64,000 nucleotides of DNA from Synechococcus sp. CCY 0621 (GTDB lineage: Bacteria > Cyanobacteriota > Cyanobacteriia > PCC-6307 > Cyanobiaceae): the NCBI RefSeq assembly GCF_019038465.1, contig NZ_JAFKRH010000038.1, positions 124,001 to 188,000 on the forward strand, in the 5' to 3' direction. Made by a program: the position numbers and the translations under genes. Below, in pieces: positions 9,515-18,339 of the stretch (position 1 is the first letter of the stretch; every line of letters starts with the position of its first letter). The notes under the pieces were generated by a model. It saw only the letters and a list, made by a program, of their open reading frames with translations, did not search any database and was not told the DNA's origin.

Positions 9515-9943
9515 ATGGATCACGTCCAAAACGCCCGGCCCCTTCATCGCTCCGGTTCCCCACGCGGGACCGCCCCTTACCTCGCCTCCCCTGGCACCCC
9601 CATCAGCACCGGATCAGCGGAGCGAAGCGTCGAAGGATTCTCTCTGGCCCCGGCCAAAAGCGATGCCGAGTCCAGTGGAGAGCCAGACAGTCCGGGACCC
9701 AGATTCTCCGTTTCTGCCCCCCGCACCGAACCGGCGGCCGACCTGTTCTTCGACCAACCCTTCGGTGCCGTGGCCGGCTTTCTGCTCGGCCTGGCGACCC
9801 TGCTGGTCCCCCTGGCCGGTGTCATCATGGACCGACCGCTGCTGCCGGGCCATCAGGAGTCCAGTGAGCGTCGTTTCAGGCCAGTCGCTGTAGCAGAAAG
9901 CCCTGGAAATCAAGGGCCTGGAAAAACGGCGCCGGATCGCTGA
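9515..9943 (+). CDS. hypothetical membrane-anchored protein
   Basis: A 142-residue frame starting at an ATG (MDHVQNARPL). The first ~75 residues are polar and Ser/Pro-rich. One confident hydrophobic segment follows (AVAGFLLGLATLLVPLAGVIM), preceded by ADLFFDQPFG, and then a short polar tail. The hydrophobic part looks like genuine protein, while the N-terminal boundary is uncertain. Its last 68 bases overlap the convergent methyltransferase gene. No family assigned. Confidence 0.5.
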   Translation: MDHVQNARPLHRSGSPRGTAPYLASPGTPISTGSAERSVEGFSLAPAKSDAESSGEPDSPGPRFSVSAPRTEPAADLFFDQPFGAVAGFLLGLATLLVPLAGVIMDRPLLPGHQESSERRFRPVAVAESPGNQGPGKTAPDR

Positions 9944-10562
9944 AACCGGCGGCCTCCACCAGGGCTGTCAGACGGGCGATGCCGATGGGGTGGAAGCCCT
10001 GAATCTGGGCGGTGGGATCCACCGCTTCTCCGTCCACGCCGCTGGCCCGCTGGAAACAGCCCCAGGCCTCGGCCACTTGGTGGGACAGGGCAGAGCGTTC
10101 CGGTCGCATCAGGTCGACGAGCACCAGCTGCCCCTGGGGTCTGAGGCTGCGGGCCAGGGCGGACAGGAAGGCCAGCTTGGTGCCGTCATCCGGAAGCGAC
10201 TGCAGCACCAACACCGACAGCGCACCGTCGAAGCGGGACTCAGCCCCGAGCTCCTCGACCGTGGCGTGATGCCAGTCGATCCGGCCCCGGTTCTGCAGCC
10301 GCTGCCGGGCCACCGCCAGCATCTCCGCCGACGGATCGATGGCGGTGAGTTGCCAGTCAGGCCGCTGGGCGTCGGCCTCCAGCAGTTCGGCCCCCGTGCC
10401 GCAGCCCGCCACCAGCACCGCCGACTCCTGCTGCGACGCCAGGGGAGAGGAGGCCAGCAGCGCCACCGACAGGCGAGCGAGGCTGGCGTAGCCAGGGATC
10501 AGCTGCTGCACCACCCGGTCGTAGGTGCCTTGCCGGGCCGGGGAAGGATCGGAGGAAAGCAA
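9876..10562 (-). CDS. class I SAM-dependent methyltransferase
   Basis: About 228 residues. VLVAGCGTGAELLEA is motif I for SAM, TAIDPSAEMLAVARQRL supplies the acidic motif II residue, and DGALSVLVLQSLPDD and GQLVLVDLMRP follow as motifs post-II/III. YDRVVQQLIPGYASLARL just before motif I resembles small UbiE-like or carboxymethyltransferase-like enzymes, but the substrate is unknown. A TTG at 10562 gives a sensible N-terminus, whereas the longer open frame to 11216 runs antisense to the ferredoxin and is not believable. Confidence 0.85.
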   Translation of the reverse strand: MLSSDPSPARQGTYDRVVQQLIPGYASLARLSVALLASSPLASQQESAVLVAGCGTGAELLEADAQRPDWQLTAIDPSAEMLAVARQRLQNRGRIDWHHATVEELGAESRFDGALSVLVLQSLPDDGTKLAFLSALARSLRPQGQLVLVDLMRPERSALSHQVAEAWGCFQRASGVDGEAVDPTAQIQGFHPIGIARLTALVEAAGFSDPAPFFQALDFQGFLLQRLA

Positions 10563-10694
10563 GATCTGCGGGCAACCCCTCCATCGTAGGGAGCCCCTCC
10601 AGGCCGTCCCGATCTTTTCCCAAGGCAACGAAACCGGGAACGGTGGGACGCGGTGTGGCCTAAGTTGGGCGGCGCCCCCTACCCACGATCGACC

Positions 10695-11057
10695 GTGCCC
10701 ACCATCCGTTTCGAAAAGGAAGGCCAGCAGGTTGGTTGCATTGAAGGGGCAAATCTGCGCAAGGCGGCCCTTGACGCCGGGGTGAATCCCTACACGGGGC
10801 TCAACAACCTCAACAACTGCGGCGGCCTCGGCCAGTGCGGCACCTGCGTGGTGGAAGTGGTGGAGGGGGCCCGCAACCTTTCCCCCCGCAGCGACGTCGA
10901 GGAGGTTTACCTGGCGGATCGTCCCTCCAGCTACCGCCTGAGCTGCCGCACCACCGTCAACGGGGACGTCACCATTCGCACCAAGCCGGACGCCGGCGTG
11001 GGCAAGGGTTCCAACAGCCTGGTCGGCGCCCTCAAGGCTCTCGTCGGCCGCAAGTGA
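10695..11057 (+). CDS. 2Fe-2S ferredoxin with C-x5-C-x2-C spacing
   Basis: A 120-residue soluble ferredoxin starting at GTG. The cluster ligands are NNCGGLGQCGTCVVEV (C-x5-C-x2-C) and the distant Cys in YRLSCRTTV. The x5 spacing differs from the x4 of the photosynthetic plant-type PetF and is seen in adrenodoxin-like and some bacterial ferredoxins, so this is probably not the main photosystem I acceptor. The C-terminal tail is Gly/Lys-rich (GKGSNSLVGALKALVGRK). The ArsC/Spx-like gene starts six bases downstream, so the two are likely cotranscribed. Confidence 0.9.
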   Translation: MPTIRFEKEGQQVGCIEGANLRKAALDAGVNPYTGLNNLNNCGGLGQCGTCVVEVVEGARNLSPRSDVEEVYLADRPSSYRLSCRTTVNGDVTIRTKPDAGVGKGSNSLVGALKALVGRK

Positions 11058-11063
11058 GCCGCG

Positions 11064-11429
11064 ATGGCTGATCCGGCCGTCCACCTCCTCTTCCACTACG
11101 CCAGCTGCAGCACCTGCCGCAAGGCGCTGGCGTGGATGCGGGATCGGCAGATCCCGTTCGAGGCCATCGACATCACCACAGCCCCGCCGTCCCTGGAGCT
11201 GCTCAGCGAGGCCCACGGCCAGCTGGGTGGCTTCGGCCGTCTGTTCAACACCAGTGGCCAGAGCTACCGGGCCCTGGGCGCCGCCACGGTGAAGGCGATG
11301 GACACGGCCACCGCCCTGGCGGCCCTGGCCGCCGATGGCCGCCTGATCAAGCGCCCTTTTCTGGTCACGGCCTCGGGGCGGATCGTCACCGGGTTCCGCC
11401 CCGAGGAATGGCAGGAGCTGCTCGGCTAG
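11064..11429 (+). CDS. ArsC/Spx-family thioredoxin-fold protein
   Basis: A 121-residue protein. YASCSTCRKALAWM holds a C-x2-C active site at the N-terminus of a thioredoxin fold, LFNTSGQSYRALG is the second family signature, and IKRPFLVTASGRIVTGF is the third. This is the Spx/MgsR/YffB group of arsenate-reductase homologues. In Gram-positives Spx regulates RNA polymerase, but other members are reductases, and the sequence cannot decide between them. The coupling with a 2Fe-2S ferredoxin six bases upstream suggests a redox function (inference). Confidence 0.85.
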   Translation: MADPAVHLLFHYASCSTCRKALAWMRDRQIPFEAIDITTAPPSLELLSEAHGQLGGFGRLFNTSGQSYRALGAATVKAMDTATALAALAADGRLIKRPFLVTASGRIVTGFRPEEWQELLG

Positions 11430-12943
11430 GTCGGGTCGTTGCCTTCGCCCGGCCCCTGGGAGCCCTTCACCATCAGCTGGTCGAGTTCTTCGATCAGGCC
11501 CTCGATGCCGGCCCGGCTGATCTGGCTCAGGTAGGTGCCCTTGAACTCCTCGAGGAACGTGCAGAGCAGCTGCTGGGAGCGTTCCAGGGCCGGTCCGCTC
11601 TCCAGGGCCTCGGCCAGTTCCTCCCAGAAGCGGTCGATGAAGCGCTGCAGCAGCTCCAGCTGCTGGTCATCGCGCCGGCTGAGGCGCTCACCGGTGCTGC
11701 GGGTGAGGTCGAGCAGGCTGTCCACCATCCCCCCCGCCAGCTGGCGGGAGAGACCTTTCTCCATCTGCAGCAGGGGCTGGAGCTGGCGCAGACCCGGCGG
11801 CACGATGGCGTTCTGGAGGCTCTGCTGCAGGGCATGGCCCAGCACGCCCTGCAGCTCGGGAGCCAGGCGCGGCGCCACCCGCACCAGCAGCAGGGGGCCC
11901 CAGATCCGCACCAGTTCCACCAGTTCCCGCTCATCGTTGCTCACCACGGTCTGATGGCTGCGCAGGGCCCGGATCCGCATCGGCCAGCGGCGCGAGCGAA
12001 TCAGCTGCTGCAAGCCATCGATCAGCTGCAGCGCCAGCACCTCGAACAGCTCGACCGCCAGCAGGGCCACCACGCCGCGGCTGATGACGGCCCGGATCGG
12101 CTCGATCGTGATCAGCCCGCTGGTGTGCAGCCGCTCCAGCACCGGCACCACCCGCAGCAGGCGCCAGAAGGGCAGCAGCAGGGGCAGGTCGATCCAGCGC
12201 CGCAGCAGGGCCCGGTTCCAGCTCAGGCCCGGCAGGCGGCGGCGCAGGCGGTAGGCCCGCAGCAGGATGTCCAGGGCAAAGACGCTCTGGAACAGGATCA
12301 GGTCGTAGCGCCAGAAATGGTCGGTGGGGCGGCCGTTCTCATCAATCGAGCGCCAGTAGGTGGTGGCCACCAGGGGCAGCACCTGCTGGCGCCAGAACAG
12401 CCGCTCCTGTTCCCAGGGATGGGAGACCAGCCAGGCGGGACTCAGCAGCACCGCGGCCGCCTGCTTGGCCGAGTCCTTGTCGGCGCGTTGGCGCAGGCGA
12501 TTCTTGATCTTCTCCAGGGTGCCGGAGGTGCCTGAGGCCAGCATCGGATTGGAGTCGATCATTTCGGCGGTGAGCCGCACCTGCTCCGCCAGGAGCTTTT
12601 GCTGGGCGGGGCTGAGCTGACCCGGTGGGCCTTGGCGCAGGGCCGCATCCAGGCGATCGAACCGGTCCTGGTAGGCCTGGGTCTCGCGGTGGGGTTCGAT
12701 CCCCTTGATCGGATCCACCCAGGGGGTGATGTCGGGGATGAAGGTGAGCGGCACCACCAGCGGCACCGACGGCAGCGGGTAGAGGTTGCGCTGCAGCCAG
12801 AAGGTGCGCAGGGGGATGTAAGTGACGTCGAAGGCCACCCACAGCAGGTTCAGGGCGGCCCAGAGCGCCACGAAGCGATCCCAGCGGCGGCCAAGGCCAC
12901 TGGAGGGCAGGGCCAGGGTCTGGTGCCAGCGTGGGCGTGCCAT
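11426..12943 (-). CDS. large conserved cyanobacterial membrane protein, function unknown
   Basis: A 505-residue protein starting MARPRWHQTL. Membrane segments appear near residues ~25-50 (FVALWAALNLLWVAFDVTYI) and again at ~200-330. An arginine-rich helical region (LLRRWIDLPLLLPFWRLLRV) is reminiscent of a channel S4 helix. The C-terminal ~170 residues are soluble and helical (GERLSRRDDQQLELLQRFI). Ion-channel-like topology is only an impression. It overlaps the Spx-like gene end by four bases, convergently, and is divergent from lepB. Confidence 0.75.
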   Translation of the reverse strand: MARPRWHQTLALPSSGLGRRWDRFVALWAALNLLWVAFDVTYIPLRTFWLQRNLYPLPSVPLVVPLTFIPDITPWVDPIKGIEPHRETQAYQDRFDRLDAALRQGPPGQLSPAQQKLLAEQVRLTAEMIDSNPMLASGTSGTLEKIKNRLRQRADKDSAKQAAAVLLSPAWLVSHPWEQERLFWRQQVLPLVATTYWRSIDENGRPTDHFWRYDLILFQSVFALDILLRAYRLRRRLPGLSWNRALLRRWIDLPLLLPFWRLLRVVPVLERLHTSGLITIEPIRAVISRGVVALLAVELFEVLALQLIDGLQQLIRSRRWPMRIRALRSHQTVVSNDERELVELVRIWGPLLLVRVAPRLAPELQGVLGHALQQSLQNAIVPPGLRQLQPLLQMEKGLSRQLAGGMVDSLLDLTRSTGERLSRRDDQQLELLQRFIDRFWEELAEALESGPALERSQQLLCTFLEEFKGTYLSQISRAGIEGLIEELDQLMVKGSQGPGEGNDPT

Positions 12944-13010
12944 CGGGGACCCGGCGGGCGGATGCGTGCCTAATCTGCCTCCCGACCACGGAACCTGCCG
13001 CACGAACCCC

Positions 13011-13739
13011 TTGAGCCCCTCGGATCCACAGGCCGACGACGGCGCCCGCGACGAAGCGCAGCCCCACGCAGAGGCGCGGGAAGAGAGCCCCTGGGCCTTC
13101 TGGCGCAGCGTCCTGATCACCCTGGCGGTGGCCCTGGGGATTCGCCAGTTCCTGCTCGAGGCCCGCTACATCCCCTCCGGTTCGATGCTCCCGGGCCTGC
13201 AACTGCAGGACCGGCTGCTGGTGGAGAAGATCACCTTCCGCCAACGCCCGCCCAAACGCGGCGAGGTGGTGGTGTTCAGGTCCCCCTACCACTTCGATCC
13301 GATCCTCACCGGACCGATCAAGCCGGGTGGGCTGAGCTGCCTGCTGGTCAACCTGCCCCTGATCGGCTCCCTGCCGGGTCTGCAGCAGCCGGCCTGTGAT
13401 GCCTACATCAAACGGGTGATCGCTCTGCCCGGGGAGCGGGTGGTGGCCGATCCCAGCGGCCGCGTCTCGATCAATGGCCGCCCCCTCGACGAGCCCTACG
13501 TCCGCAACTACTGCCCCGTCGATCGCCAGGGCGTCGGCCCCTGCCGCACCCTCGATGTGGTGGTGCCCCCCGGCCATCTGGTCGTGATGGGCGACAACCG
13601 GGCCAACAGCTGGGATGCGCGCTTCTGGCCCGGCGGACCGCTGCTGCCCGAATCCGAGCTGATCGGCCGCGCCTTCTGGCGTTTCTTCCCGTTCAGTTCG
13701 GCCGGTCCGCTGCCAGAACCCAACCAGATGGATCGCTGA
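13011..13739 (+). CDS. lepB: signal peptidase I
   Basis: Cleaves signal peptides of exported proteins at the plasma or thylakoid membrane. About 242 residues starting at TTG 13011. There is one N-terminal membrane anchor (FWRSVLITLAVALGIRQFLL). IPSGSMLPGL holds the catalytic Ser, YIKRVIALPGERV the general-base Lys, and GDNRANSWDAR is box E. Between the Ser and Lys boxes is an extra loop with two cysteines (LSCLLVNLPLIGS, QQPACDAYIK), longer than in minimal type I enzymes. The end overlaps the convergent dihydroorotase-like gene by 47 bases. Confidence 0.95.
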   Translation: MSPSDPQADDGARDEAQPHAEAREESPWAFWRSVLITLAVALGIRQFLLEARYIPSGSMLPGLQLQDRLLVEKITFRQRPPKRGEVVVFRSPYHFDPILTGPIKPGGLSCLLVNLPLIGSLPGLQQPACDAYIKRVIALPGERVVADPSGRVSINGRPLDEPYVRNYCPVDRQGVGPCRTLDVVVPPGHLVVMGDNRANSWDARFWPGGPLLPESELIGRAFWRFFPFSSAGPLPEPNQMDR

Positions 13740-14973
13740 GACCGGTGGCGATCACTCGCCCCTTCAGCTGACGATCCCGGCAGGGCCGGTTGGCGGCCAG
13801 GGAGCCAGGCGGTGAGTCGGCCCAGCGCCAGTGGTGGTCTGGATCGAACAGCAGCCAGCGGCGCGTGCCCGGGGCCAGTCCCGGCTCAGGCCGTCCCAGG
13901 AACCGGGCGGAACCCCAGCAGAGGGCCTGCCAGAGCTGCTCCGCCCGCCAACCCTGGCGCCCCACCAGCTCCTCCCAGAGCAGGGCCAGCACCAGACCAT
14001 GGCCCGCCACCCCGGGGCGGCGTTGATCCAGGGGCAGCAGCTCCTCTTCGGCATCGAGGGCCACGTGATGGACCGCAACGGCGCCGATGACCCCATCGGC
14101 AAGGGCTTGGATGAGGGCTCCCCGGTCGGCCGGTCCCCCCAGGGCAGGCTCCAGCAGCCAGCCGTCGTCGGCCGGATCGAGGCCACCGCTGTCGGCGACC
14201 AGATGCCACCAGCACACCGACGCCATCGGCGGGCGGGCCTGGCGCCGCAGACGCGCCACCGCTTCGGCGGTGGAGATGTTCATCAGCCGCAGCTGGACGC
14301 CGGGCAGGTCGCCGGCAAGGATGAGCAGGGTCTCCAGGGGGAGCGTCTCACTGCCGGGGGGGTCGAGGGGCCAGCCCGCCCGCAGGGCCTCCACCCGCTC
14401 CCGCACGACGCCCCGCTGGGCCAGGGACCCGTCCCGGGGTGGCAACAGCACCGGCCGGTCCCCCATCTCAGCGAGCCTCAGACCCCGCTCCAGCAGGTCG
14501 AGGGGTGGCAGGGTCGCGCCGGCCGCCAGACCGCAGGCGCCGGCGGCCAGCTGGTCGGCGTGGGGGGCCAGCTCCCGGTCGAGGCCATCGACGCTGAAGC
14601 TGCCCCAGAGCAGCAACTGCAGGGGATCGGGCCAGCGCCAGCCGAGCCGCTCGGATCGGTCCCGCCAGGTGGGGGCCCAGGGGAGCAGGGCCACGGTGCC
14701 GTAGCCACCGGCGGCGGCCGCCTCACCGAGGCTGGCCAGGGTTTCCGCCCTCCCCTGCAGGGGCTCTTCCAGCACGCTGTGGGGATCCACCAGCGCGGGG
14801 CCGAACCAGCACCCGGAGCCGTCGGCGCTGGCGCAGGCCGGCCCTGACAGGGCGGCCGCATCCGGATCGATCGCCACCAGCACGCCCTCCTCCAGCAGCA
14901 CGTCGGCCCGCCGAGACGGCCGACCGGGGGCCTCCAGCAGATGGACCCCGCGGATCAGCAGCTGACGGACCAT
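13693..14973 (-). CDS. dihydroorotase-like amidohydrolase lacking metal ligands
   Basis: A 426-residue amidohydrolase-fold protein of the PyrC family. LIRGVHLLEAPGRPSRRADV is the start of the beta-sandwich, and ISTAEAVARLRRQ and the closing metal-sandwich strands follow the family. The first metal motif, normally D-x-H-x-H-x-R, reads DPHSVLEEP: the second His and the Arg are gone. The region equivalent to DHAPH reads HHVAL, losing the catalytic Asp and another His. It is therefore probably non-catalytic, like the PyrC' pseudo-DHOases that support aspartate transcarbamoylase in some bacteria. A structural or regulatory role is inference. Confidence 0.8.
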   Translation of the reverse strand: MVRQLLIRGVHLLEAPGRPSRRADVLLEEGVLVAIDPDAAALSGPACASADGSGCWFGPALVDPHSVLEEPLQGRAETLASLGEAAAAGGYGTVALLPWAPTWRDRSERLGWRWPDPLQLLLWGSFSVDGLDRELAPHADQLAAGACGLAAGATLPPLDLLERGLRLAEMGDRPVLLPPRDGSLAQRGVVRERVEALRAGWPLDPPGSETLPLETLLILAGDLPGVQLRLMNISTAEAVARLRRQARPPMASVCWWHLVADSGGLDPADDGWLLEPALGGPADRGALIQALADGVIGAVAVHHVALDAEEELLPLDQRRPGVAGHGLVLALLWEELVGRQGWRAEQLWQALCWGSARFLGRPEPGLAPGTRRWLLFDPDHHWRWADSPPGSLAANRPCRDRQLKGRVIATGLSDPSGWVLAADRPN

Positions 14974-14999
14974 GGCAGGGGCCTCGCGGGGTGGGACGG

Positions 15000-16325
15000 C
15001 TAGAGGGCGCCGGCGGCCGTGCGGTCGATGACGCCGCCCAGATGGGCGGTGAGGTTGAGGGCGGTCACCACCGGCGTTGCCGCCGCCCCCCGGGGGTAGT
15101 CGATCACGGTGACACCACCGTTGCCCTGTTTCACGGTCCAGATGTCGGCTGGGGAGAGGCCGAGCAAGGCACACAGAATCGTCTTGTTGACCGCATCATG
15201 GGCGACCACCAGGGCCGTCTCCTGGGGTCCCAGGCCGGCAGCGATGCGGTTCCAGGCCGCCAGGGACCGGTCCCACACCTCAGCGATGGTTTCGCCCGCC
15301 GGCATCTGCACCGTTTCGGGACTGCGTTTCCAGGCGGCCAGGAGATCGGGCCAGCCGGCGGCGATCTCGCTCTCCAGCCGGCCCTCCCAGAGGCCATGGC
15401 CGATCTCCCGCAGCCCCCGGTTGGTGGTCAGGGGCACGCCGGGGTGGGAGCCCAGGATCACCTCGGCGGTGCGCAGGGGGCGGGCCATGTCGCTGCTGTA
15501 GGCCCGCTGCAGCGGAATCGGGGCCAGGAAGGCGCGCGCCGCCTCGGCCTGGGCCAGGCCATGGGAGTTGAGCGGAATGTCGATCTGGCCCTGGAAACGC
15601 CCTTCCCGGTTCCAGTCGGTCTCGCCATGGCGCACCAGCAGCAGCCGGCAGCCCGCTGCGGCCGGCGGCAGGGGCACACCCAGGTGGGCGGTGCCGTTGA
15701 GGGATTCCAGCTGCACCGCCGGGCGCCCCTGCGGTCCGCGGACCAGGTTGAGCACGGAAATGGAGGCGTTGTCGAGCCTGAGACGCAGAAAGCCACTCGC
15801 CGGCAGCCCCAGCAGATGCAGCACCAGGCAGCGCAGGATGGCGTTGTGGGCCACCACCAGCACGGTGTCGTCGTCGCCATGGCGCGCCAGCAGCCGATCG
15901 GCGAAGCGACCCGCCTGCTGCAGCAGTTCGGGCACCGGCAGGAAACGGCTGCCGTCGGCGCGCTGCAGCTCCATGGTCTCGGGGGCTTCGCGCCAGCGGC
16001 GCTCCTGCTCCGGGTCGAGGGCGCGGACCTCGCTGCGCAGCAAGCCGCTCCACGGGGCCAGGTCGATCTCCAGCAGATCGTCGTCGTAGAGGGGGCTCAG
16101 CGGGGTGCCATGGCTGGCCAGCAAGGCCGCCGCGGTGGCGCTGGCCCGCTGCAGCGGCGAGCTGTAGACAGCGTCGAACGCCAGTTCCGCCAGAGCCTCT
16201 CCCGTACGACGGGCCTGGAGCTGCCCGTCCTCGGTGAGATTCGAGAGGTCGTCACGGCCCTGGATGCGGTGCTCCAGGTTGAAGCTGCTCAGCCCGTGGC
16301 GGACCAGCACGATGCGAAGGGGCAA
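15000..16325 (-). CDS. two-domain histidine phosphatase (phosphoglycerate-mutase-like)
   Basis: About 441 residues with two tandem histidine-phosphatase domains, each with its own RHG motif: IVLVRHGLSSFNLEHRIQG at the N-terminus and LLVRHGETDWNREGRFQG near residue 225. Second catalytic histidines appear in VLVVAHNAILRCL and ALVVAHDAVNKTI, so both domains look active. Domain 2 resembles alpha-ribazole phosphatase and PspA-type phosphatases; the substrate is unknown. The start is a TTG at 16325 placed to give LPLRIVLVRHG; an in-frame ATG at 16394 is an alternative. Confidence 0.88.
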   Translation of the reverse strand: MPLRIVLVRHGLSSFNLEHRIQGRDDLSNLTEDGQLQARRTGEALAELAFDAVYSSPLQRASATAAALLASHGTPLSPLYDDDLLEIDLAPWSGLLRSEVRALDPEQERRWREAPETMELQRADGSRFLPVPELLQQAGRFADRLLARHGDDDTVLVVAHNAILRCLVLHLLGLPASGFLRLRLDNASISVLNLVRGPQGRPAVQLESLNGTAHLGVPLPPAAAGCRLLLVRHGETDWNREGRFQGQIDIPLNSHGLAQAEAARAFLAPIPLQRAYSSDMARPLRTAEVILGSHPGVPLTTNRGLREIGHGLWEGRLESEIAAGWPDLLAAWKRSPETVQMPAGETIAEVWDRSLAAWNRIAAGLGPQETALVVAHDAVNKTILCALLGLSPADIWTVKQGNGGVTVIDYPRGAAATPVVTALNLTAHLGGVIDRTAAGAL

Positions 16326-16431
16326 GGTGCTTGTGGCGCAGGCCTGGCCATCGTATGGGAGCGGGGCCTGGCCACGGGCAGGGGCCTGGGGCAAGACAGA
16401 ATCAGCTGCCCTTGCCGCCGAGGTGGTCCGG

Positions 16432-17841
16432 TTGAACGGAACCCCTTCCCGATCCGGACCCCCCGCCGCTCCGCCGGGCTGGAAGGCCCTGCTGGCCCTG
16501 CTCAGCCTGGCCCTCTGTGCCCTGCTGTGGGTGGGAGGGCTGATCGACAGCCTGGAGCGGCCGTCGGTGGTGGATTCCCTCAGCCTGCGCCAGCTCGAAC
16601 TGGGGGCCCTGGCGACCGAGGCCGTCCCGCAGGGCCTGCGGCCGATCCTGTCCGGGGATGCCCCACGTCAGGACCTGATCGAAGAACTGAGGCGGCAGTT
16701 GGAGGCCTCCGATGAACCGCCGCTGGCTTTGCGCCGCCTTGAACTGGCCCTGCTGGAGCGCTCGGAGGCTGACCCAGCGGGATTGATCGATGCCATCGAA
16801 CTGCAGCAACTGGCGACCCAGGTGGACGCCGTGCGGCGTCCCCTGATCGATGCGCTGCTGAACGGGCGGCCCGTGGATACCCAGCGGCGGCAGCAGTTGC
16901 TCGCCCCCTGGTCGGCGCCACTGATCGTGCAACAGCTGGTCTGCGAACAGTTGCCGGGGGACCCGGGGTCCTGCCCGGCGGAGGAGCGCTCCCTGTGGCT
17001 GCTGCTGAGGCTCCTGGCGGTGACCATCCTGCCGGCCCTGTTTCTGCTGGCGGGGGTCGCCCTGGTGCTGCGGCAGGGCTGGCTGGCCTGGCGCCAACGG
17101 CTCCCCGCCGCGCCGCCGCTGCTGGGTCCACCCCTGAGCCCCGTCGATGTGACCCTGCTGATCGCTGGCGGATTCGTGGTGCTGGGGGAGGTCGTCGTCC
17201 CGATCGTGGTCCAGCCACCGCTCCAGCTCGCCCTGCAGCGCCTGGAAGCTCCGAGGGCCCTCAGCCAGGGCCTTGAGGTGCTGGTGCTCTACGCCGCCCT
17301 GATGGCGGCGCCCCTGCTGCTGCTGGCCGTGATGCTGCCGCGCCGGACCCCCAGGCCAGTGGGGGGCTGGCTGCAGTGGAACTGGCGACCGGCCCCGTCC
17401 GCCTTCAGCGGTGCCCTTGTCAGCTTGCTGATGGTGCTGCCGGTGGTGACGGCCTCCAGCTGGGTCATCGACCGCTTCTGGAGCGACCCTGGCGGCAGCA
17501 ATCCACTGCTGGAGCTGGTGCTGACCAGCGCCGATCCCCTGGCGCTCGCCTGTTTCGCCTTCACCGCCCTGGTGGTGGCGCCCCTGTTCGAGGAGGTTCT
17601 CTTCCGCGGCGTGCTGCTGCCGGTGGCAGGCCTGCGGCTCGGTGGCGCCGGAGCGGTGATCCTCAGTGCGGCCGTGTTCGCGATCGCCCACCTGAGCCTG
17701 GCGGAGCTGGTGCCGCTGTTCGTTCTCGGCCTTGGCCTCGGCTGGCTGCGCTGGCGCAGCGGCCGACTGGGCTCCGCCGTTCTGATGCATGCCCTCTGGA
17801 ACGGACTGACCTTCATGAATCTCCTCTTTCTCGCCGACTGA
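16432..17841 (+). CDS. CPBP-family intramembrane metalloprotease
   Basis: About 469 residues. A single N-terminal hydrophobic helix (ALLALLSLALCALLWVGGL) is followed by a soluble domain of ~170 residues, then a polytopic membrane domain. The Abi/CaaX-protease signatures are present: EEVLFRGVLLP (EExxxR), AIAHLSLAELVPLFVLG (second His motif) and HALWNGLTF. The family includes prenyl-protein processing and bacteriocin-immunity proteases. The start is uncertain: TTG at 16432 has a GAGGTGG upstream, and GTG at 16423 is an alternative. The next gene begins six bases after its stop. Confidence 0.88.
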   Translation: MNGTPSRSGPPAAPPGWKALLALLSLALCALLWVGGLIDSLERPSVVDSLSLRQLELGALATEAVPQGLRPILSGDAPRQDLIEELRRQLEASDEPPLALRRLELALLERSEADPAGLIDAIELQQLATQVDAVRRPLIDALLNGRPVDTQRRQQLLAPWSAPLIVQQLVCEQLPGDPGSCPAEERSLWLLLRLLAVTILPALFLLAGVALVLRQGWLAWRQRLPAAPPLLGPPLSPVDVTLLIAGGFVVLGEVVVPIVVQPPLQLALQRLEAPRALSQGLEVLVLYAALMAAPLLLLAVMLPRRTPRPVGGWLQWNWRPAPSAFSGALVSLLMVLPVVTASSWVIDRFWSDPGGSNPLLELVLTSADPLALACFAFTALVVAPLFEEVLFRGVLLPVAGLRLGGAGAVILSAAVFAIAHLSLAELVPLFVLGLGLGWLRWRSGRLGSAVLMHALWNGLTFMNLLFLAD

Positions 17842-17847
17842 CACCGC

Positions 17848-18339
17848 TTGCTGCCGCCCCCCAGGGGTGGTTCACTTGCGCAGTGCCTCCCAGGTCCCTT
17901 GGCCGCCTCTCCCGCCCCACGCAGCCAGAACCCTCTGCCAAGACTGAGGCCCCTCCACCTGATCGAGGGGTCGCTGTCGGCGCGGAAGATCGAACGTCAG
18001 TCCCCCTGGCTGGCCGGCTTGCATCGGATCAGCAGCGGTGCGCTTGTGGGGCTGGGACTCTCGATGCTCGGCCTGAGTGCCCTCACCCTCCACTGGCAGA
18101 ACCAGTGGGCCCACAGCTTCGCCCAGTTGCAGGCCTCCAAGACCCTTGAGCACCGCATGCAGGAATCCTCTGCGCTGCTTGAGCAGCACCACCTCAGCCT
18201 GGTCAAGCGGCCTGGGCTGCTGGAGCCCACCAGCAGCGACAAACTGATTCACCTGCCCGAGCCCAACAGCAGCCGTCCCCGCGCCGCCCTGCCCCTGCTC
18301 GCCGGCTTCCAGTTACGCGCCATACCGGCCGGCTATTGA
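17848..18339 (+). CDS. bitopic membrane protein coupled to ftsI (FtsL-like candidate)
   Basis: Up to 163 residues; TTG starts at 17848 or 17899 are both possible. The layout is a basic cytoplasmic part (LSARKIERQSPWLAGLHR), one membrane helix at ~62-83 (SGALVGLGLSMLGLSALTL), then a periplasmic helix with heptad-like character (WAHSFAQLQASKTLEHRM) and a short tail ending AIPAGY. The stop overlaps the ftsI start by one base (TGATG), implying translational coupling. Small size, single helix, periplasmic coiled coil and position directly before ftsI are the hallmarks of FtsL in other bacteria. No sequence motif proves it, so I leave the symbol blank. Confidence 0.7.
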   Translation: MLPPPRGGSLAQCLPGPLAASPAPRSQNPLPRLRPLHLIEGSLSARKIERQSPWLAGLHRISSGALVGLGLSMLGLSALTLHWQNQWAHSFAQLQASKTLEHRMQESSALLEQHHLSLVKRPGLLEPTSSDKLIHLPEPNSSRPRAALPLLAGFQLRAIPAGY

